In this document: positions 62,019-64,000 of the stretch, piece by piece
Position numbering within the stretch: position 1 is the first letter of the stretch
Layout of the letters: the number at the start of each line of letters is the position of its first letter
Origin: Mycolicibacterium chubuense NBB4
Lineage (GTDB): Bacteria > Actinomycetota > Actinomycetes > Mycobacteriales > Mycobacteriaceae
NCBI RefSeq assembly: GCF_000266905.1
Contig: NC_018027.1
Coordinates: 682,001-746,000 of the forward strand
Direction of reading: 5' to 3'
Length of the DNA: 64,000 bases
Program-made: the position numbers and the translations under genes
The notes under the pieces: model-generated
Told to the model about the DNA's origin: nothing
What the model saw: the letters and a program-made list of their open reading frames with translations, nothing else
Database searches by the model: none

Positions 62019-63617
62019 TCAGTCCTGCGTGAGCCGGCCGTCGATGCGCCGCCACAGCCGATCGGGGTTGCCGTCAGCGATCGCGCTGGGCAGCAGGGAC
62101 TTCGGGAGGTTCTGGTAGCACACCGGGCGCAGGTAGCGCTCGATCGCGCGTGCGCCGACCGATGTGGTGCGCGAGTCCGAGGTCGCGGGGAACGGGCCGC
62201 CGTGCACCATCGCGTGGGACACCTCGACGCCGGTGGGCCAGCCGTCGAACAGGATTCGCCCCGCCTTCAGCTCGAGCAGCGGCAGCAGGCGGGCCGCGTC
62301 CTCGAGGTCGGACTCGTCGGCGTGCACGGTCGCGGTCAACTGGCCCTCGATCCGCTGCGCGACGGCGCGCATCTGGTCGGCGTCGGCGCAGCGCACGATC
62401 AGGCTCGAGGAGCCGAACACCTCGGCCTGCAGTTCCTCGGAGGCCAGGAACGTTGGCGCGTCTGTGGTGAACAGTGCTGCGTGGCAGGCGGTTTCGCGCT
62501 CGGGCGGCAACCCGCGGGCGACCAGCTCAGCGGACTGCGACAGTGCCTCGACGCCGGTCGCGTAGTTCTGCGCGATGGTCGGGGTCAGCATCGGCGTGGC
62601 GGGTGCGGCGACCAGGGCCTCAGCGGCGGCGGCGACGAACGCGTCCAGGCCGGGGCCGTCGATCGCGATCACCAGGCCGGGGTTGGTGCAGAACTGCCCG
62701 GATCCCATCGTCAGCGACCCGACGAACGCCCGTCCGAGGTCGCCGCCGCGACTGTCCAGCGCGCCGTCGAGCAGGAACACCGGGTTGATCGAGCTCATCT
62801 CGGCGTAGACCGGGATGGGTTCGGGTCTGGCGGCCGCCGCGGCCACCAGGGCGAGCCCGCCGGACCGGGAGCCGGTGAACCCGACGGCCTTGATCCGCGG
62901 GTCGCTGACCAGCTCGGTGCCGAGGCCGGGGCCGGAGCCGAACAGCAGCGAGAACGTGCCGGCCGGCAGGCCGGACGATGCGACGGCGTCGGTGATGGCA
63001 CGGCCGACGAGCTCGGAGGTGCCCGGGTGCGCGTCGTGGCCTTTCACGACGACGGGGCAGCCGGCGGCCAGCGCCGAGGCGGTGTCACCGCCGGCGACCG
63101 AGAATGCCAGCGGGAAGTTCGACGCGCTGAACACCGCGACGGGGCCCAGCGGGACGAAGCGCTGCCGAATGTCCGGGCGCGGCAACGGGGTTCGTTCGGG
63201 CATCGCGGGATCGATGCGCGCGCCGTTCCAGCTGCCCTCGCGCAGCACCGACGCGAACAGGCGCAGCTGGCCGGTGGTCCTGCCGACCTCGCCGGTGATC
63301 CGCGCCCGTGGCAGACCGCTTTCGGCGACGGCGCGGTCGACCAACGGCTCGCTGATGGCCTCGATGTTGGCGGCGATCGCGTCGAGGAACTGTGCGCGCT
63401 GCTCGGACGTCGTCGCCCGGTAGGCCGCGAATGCGTCGGCGGCGGCCGCGCAGGCGGCGTCGGCGTGGGTGCCGTCCCCGTGCGGGTAGGCCGGGTCCAG
63501 CGTTCGGCCGGCGGCCGGGTCGAACGCGCGGATCTCGGTCCCGGTGCCGCGGACATAGGCCCCCGCGATGATCATCTGACCGGTGAGACGGGCCGTCGCG
63601 GAAATCGTCGCAGTCAT
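62019..63617 (-). CDS. Aldehyde dehydrogenase, alpha-ketoglutaric-semialdehyde type
   Basis: A 532-residue NADP-type aldehyde dehydrogenase. The catalytic cysteine is in [11 protein letters not shown] (about residue 307), the general base Glu in YAEMSSINP (about 270) and the oxyanion Asn in ASNFPLAF (about 164). [13 protein letters not shown] follows the cofactor pocket. Length, FTGSRSGG and the ending [12 protein letters not shown] match the 2,5-dioxovalerate dehydrogenases of sugar-acid catabolism. ATG at 63617. No other sugar-acid genes are adjacent. Confidence 0.9.
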   Translation of the reverse strand: MTATISATARLTGQMIIAGAYVRGTGTEIRAFDPAAGRTLDPAYPHGDGTHADAACAAAADAFAAYRATTSEQRAQFLDAIAANIEAISEPLVDRAVAESGLPRARITGEVGRTTGQLRLFASVLREGSWNGARIDPAMPERTPLPRPDIRQRFVPLGPVAVFSASNFPLAFSVAGGDTASALAAGCPVVVKGHDAHPGTSELVGRAITDAVASSGLPAGTFSLLFGSGPGLGTELVSDPRIKAVGFTGSRSGGLALVAAAAARPEPIPVYAEMSSINPVFLLDGALDSRGGDLGRAFVGSLTMGSGQFCTNPGLVIAIDGPGLDAFVAAAAEALVAAPATPMLTPTIAQNYATGVEALSQSAELVARGLPPERETACHAALFTTDAPTFLASEELQAEVFGSSSLIVRCADADQMRAVAQRIEGQLTATVHADESDLEDAARLLPLLELKAGRILFDGWPTGVEVSHAMVHGGPFPATSDSRTTSVGARAIERYLRPVCYQNLPKSLLPSAIADGNPDRLWRRIDGRLTQD

Positions 63618-63631
63618 GCCGCCAACGTTAG

Positions 63632-63695
63632 GCCGAAATTGCATTCCGGCCGCGAAAGTGCGAGTAGAGGTCCGCGTGGAATGCAAGTTCGGCGA
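63632..63695. repeat. Dispersed inverted repeat, family 1, copy 4
   Basis: GCCGAAATTGCATTCC (from 63633) and GGAATGCAAGTTCGGC (63678-63693) pair with one mismatch. The inner arms are diverged. It lies between the aldehyde dehydrogenase start and the end of the SCP2-domain gene. Confidence 0.85.
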
Positions 63696-63706
63696 GAAAG
63701 GGGGGC

Positions 63707-64000
63707 TCAGCGAGTCGCCAGGCTCTTCTCGACCATCGTCACCAGCGCCGCCTGCGCGGCGGAATCTCCCGTCACTTCGACGTCGCCGCCGGCCGCGGCC
63801 TCACTGAAGGTGACCTTGCCGCCGATGACGGCGGCGATGGTCGCGGCGCCGGCGGAGACGACCACGTCGGCCGGCGTCGGGCTCGGGCCCGCAGTGACCG
63901 ACACCGTGCCGGCGGCCACACGCAGACAGGCCACGCTGTCGCCGATGTGGAACTCGTAGGTCGCGTTCAGCCCGTCGGGCAGGTCCCTGCGGACGTCGGC
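63707..64000 (-). CDS. SCP2-like sterol-carrier domain protein, C-terminal part only
   Basis: The last 97 codons of a gene that continues beyond the right edge. The visible part, with [41 protein letters not shown] and [19 protein letters not shown], follows the SCP2 fold. In actinobacteria such domains often end HxlR-type regulators. Whether an N-terminal helix-turn-helix exists here cannot be seen. Confidence 0.65.
   Translation of the reverse strand, partial: ADVRRDLPDGLNATYEFHIGDSVACLRVAAGTVSVTAGPSPTPADVVVSAGAATIAAVIGGKVTFSEAAAGGDVEVTGDSAAQAALVTMVEKSLATR

Overview
This is a high-GC actinobacterial window. Gene content and order point to a Mycobacterium, most likely a fast-growing environmental species (Mycolicibacterium). 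From memory, fadD8, menC, bpoC, menD, the Rv0556-type protein, mgtA, menG, menJ, grcC1, htpX, gpsA and yajQ follow the order of M. tuberculosis Rv0551c-Rv0566c. There is also an MspA-type porin, an EspR-like regulator and deazaflavin-dependent reductases. Many genes start at or within a few bases of a predicted +1, with a TAnnnT box about 7 bases upstream, as is usual for leaderless mycobacterial mRNAs.

1-6.2 kb: lipid-type genes (partial fadD8, tandem-domain TetR, MpaB-like oxygenase with a TetR regulator, a second acyl-CoA ligase, SOUL protein). 6.3-27.5 kb: the conserved menaquinone/envelope core. It opens with a guanidine-III riboswitch in front of two SMR exporters. It continues with menC, bpoC, menD, mgtA, menG, menJ, grcC1, htpX and gpsA, with accessory genes between them (two DJ-1/PfpI proteins, DsbA-like lipoprotein, carotenoid-type dehydrogenase, SAM methyltransferase, F420-type reductase, SDR, esterase). 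27.6-30.8 kb: a WXG-like/DUF1023 hydrolase with a lipoprotein, yajQ and tRNA-Tyr.

30.8-34.3 kb is an old tRNA-linked insertion. A decayed tyrosine integrase lies against the tRNA-Tyr 3' end and appears to supply the C-terminus of a Ser/Thr/Pro-rich membrane protein, which sits in an apparent operon with an EspR paralogue. 34.3-41.7 kb carries redox and secreted proteins: a cyclic-nucleotide-binding/thioredoxin-reductase-like protein without its CxxC, an SBP56 methanethiol oxidase, small secreted proteins, a long secreted phosphoesterase and an MspA porin. 41.7-47.0 kb is a complete-looking actinobacterial gas-vesicle operon (acidic repeat protein, SRPBCC protein, gvpA, F, G, O, J, L, S, K) transcribed leftwards from an A+T-rich control region, next to small stress-type genes (CsbD).

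48.7-64 kb holds an ABC exporter with a phospholipase D-like protein, an MFS-universal-stress-protein fusion, a PE-PPE-domain hydrolase, and a cluster of apparent pseudo-enzymes (receiver without its Asp, DegT/StrS protein with Arg at the PLP-lysine position). It ends with metabolic genes (2-hydroxyacid dehydrogenase, deazaflavin reductase, semialdehyde dehydrogenase, SCP2 fragment). Three families of dispersed inverted repeats lie between genes. The four-copy family is concentrated at the right end.
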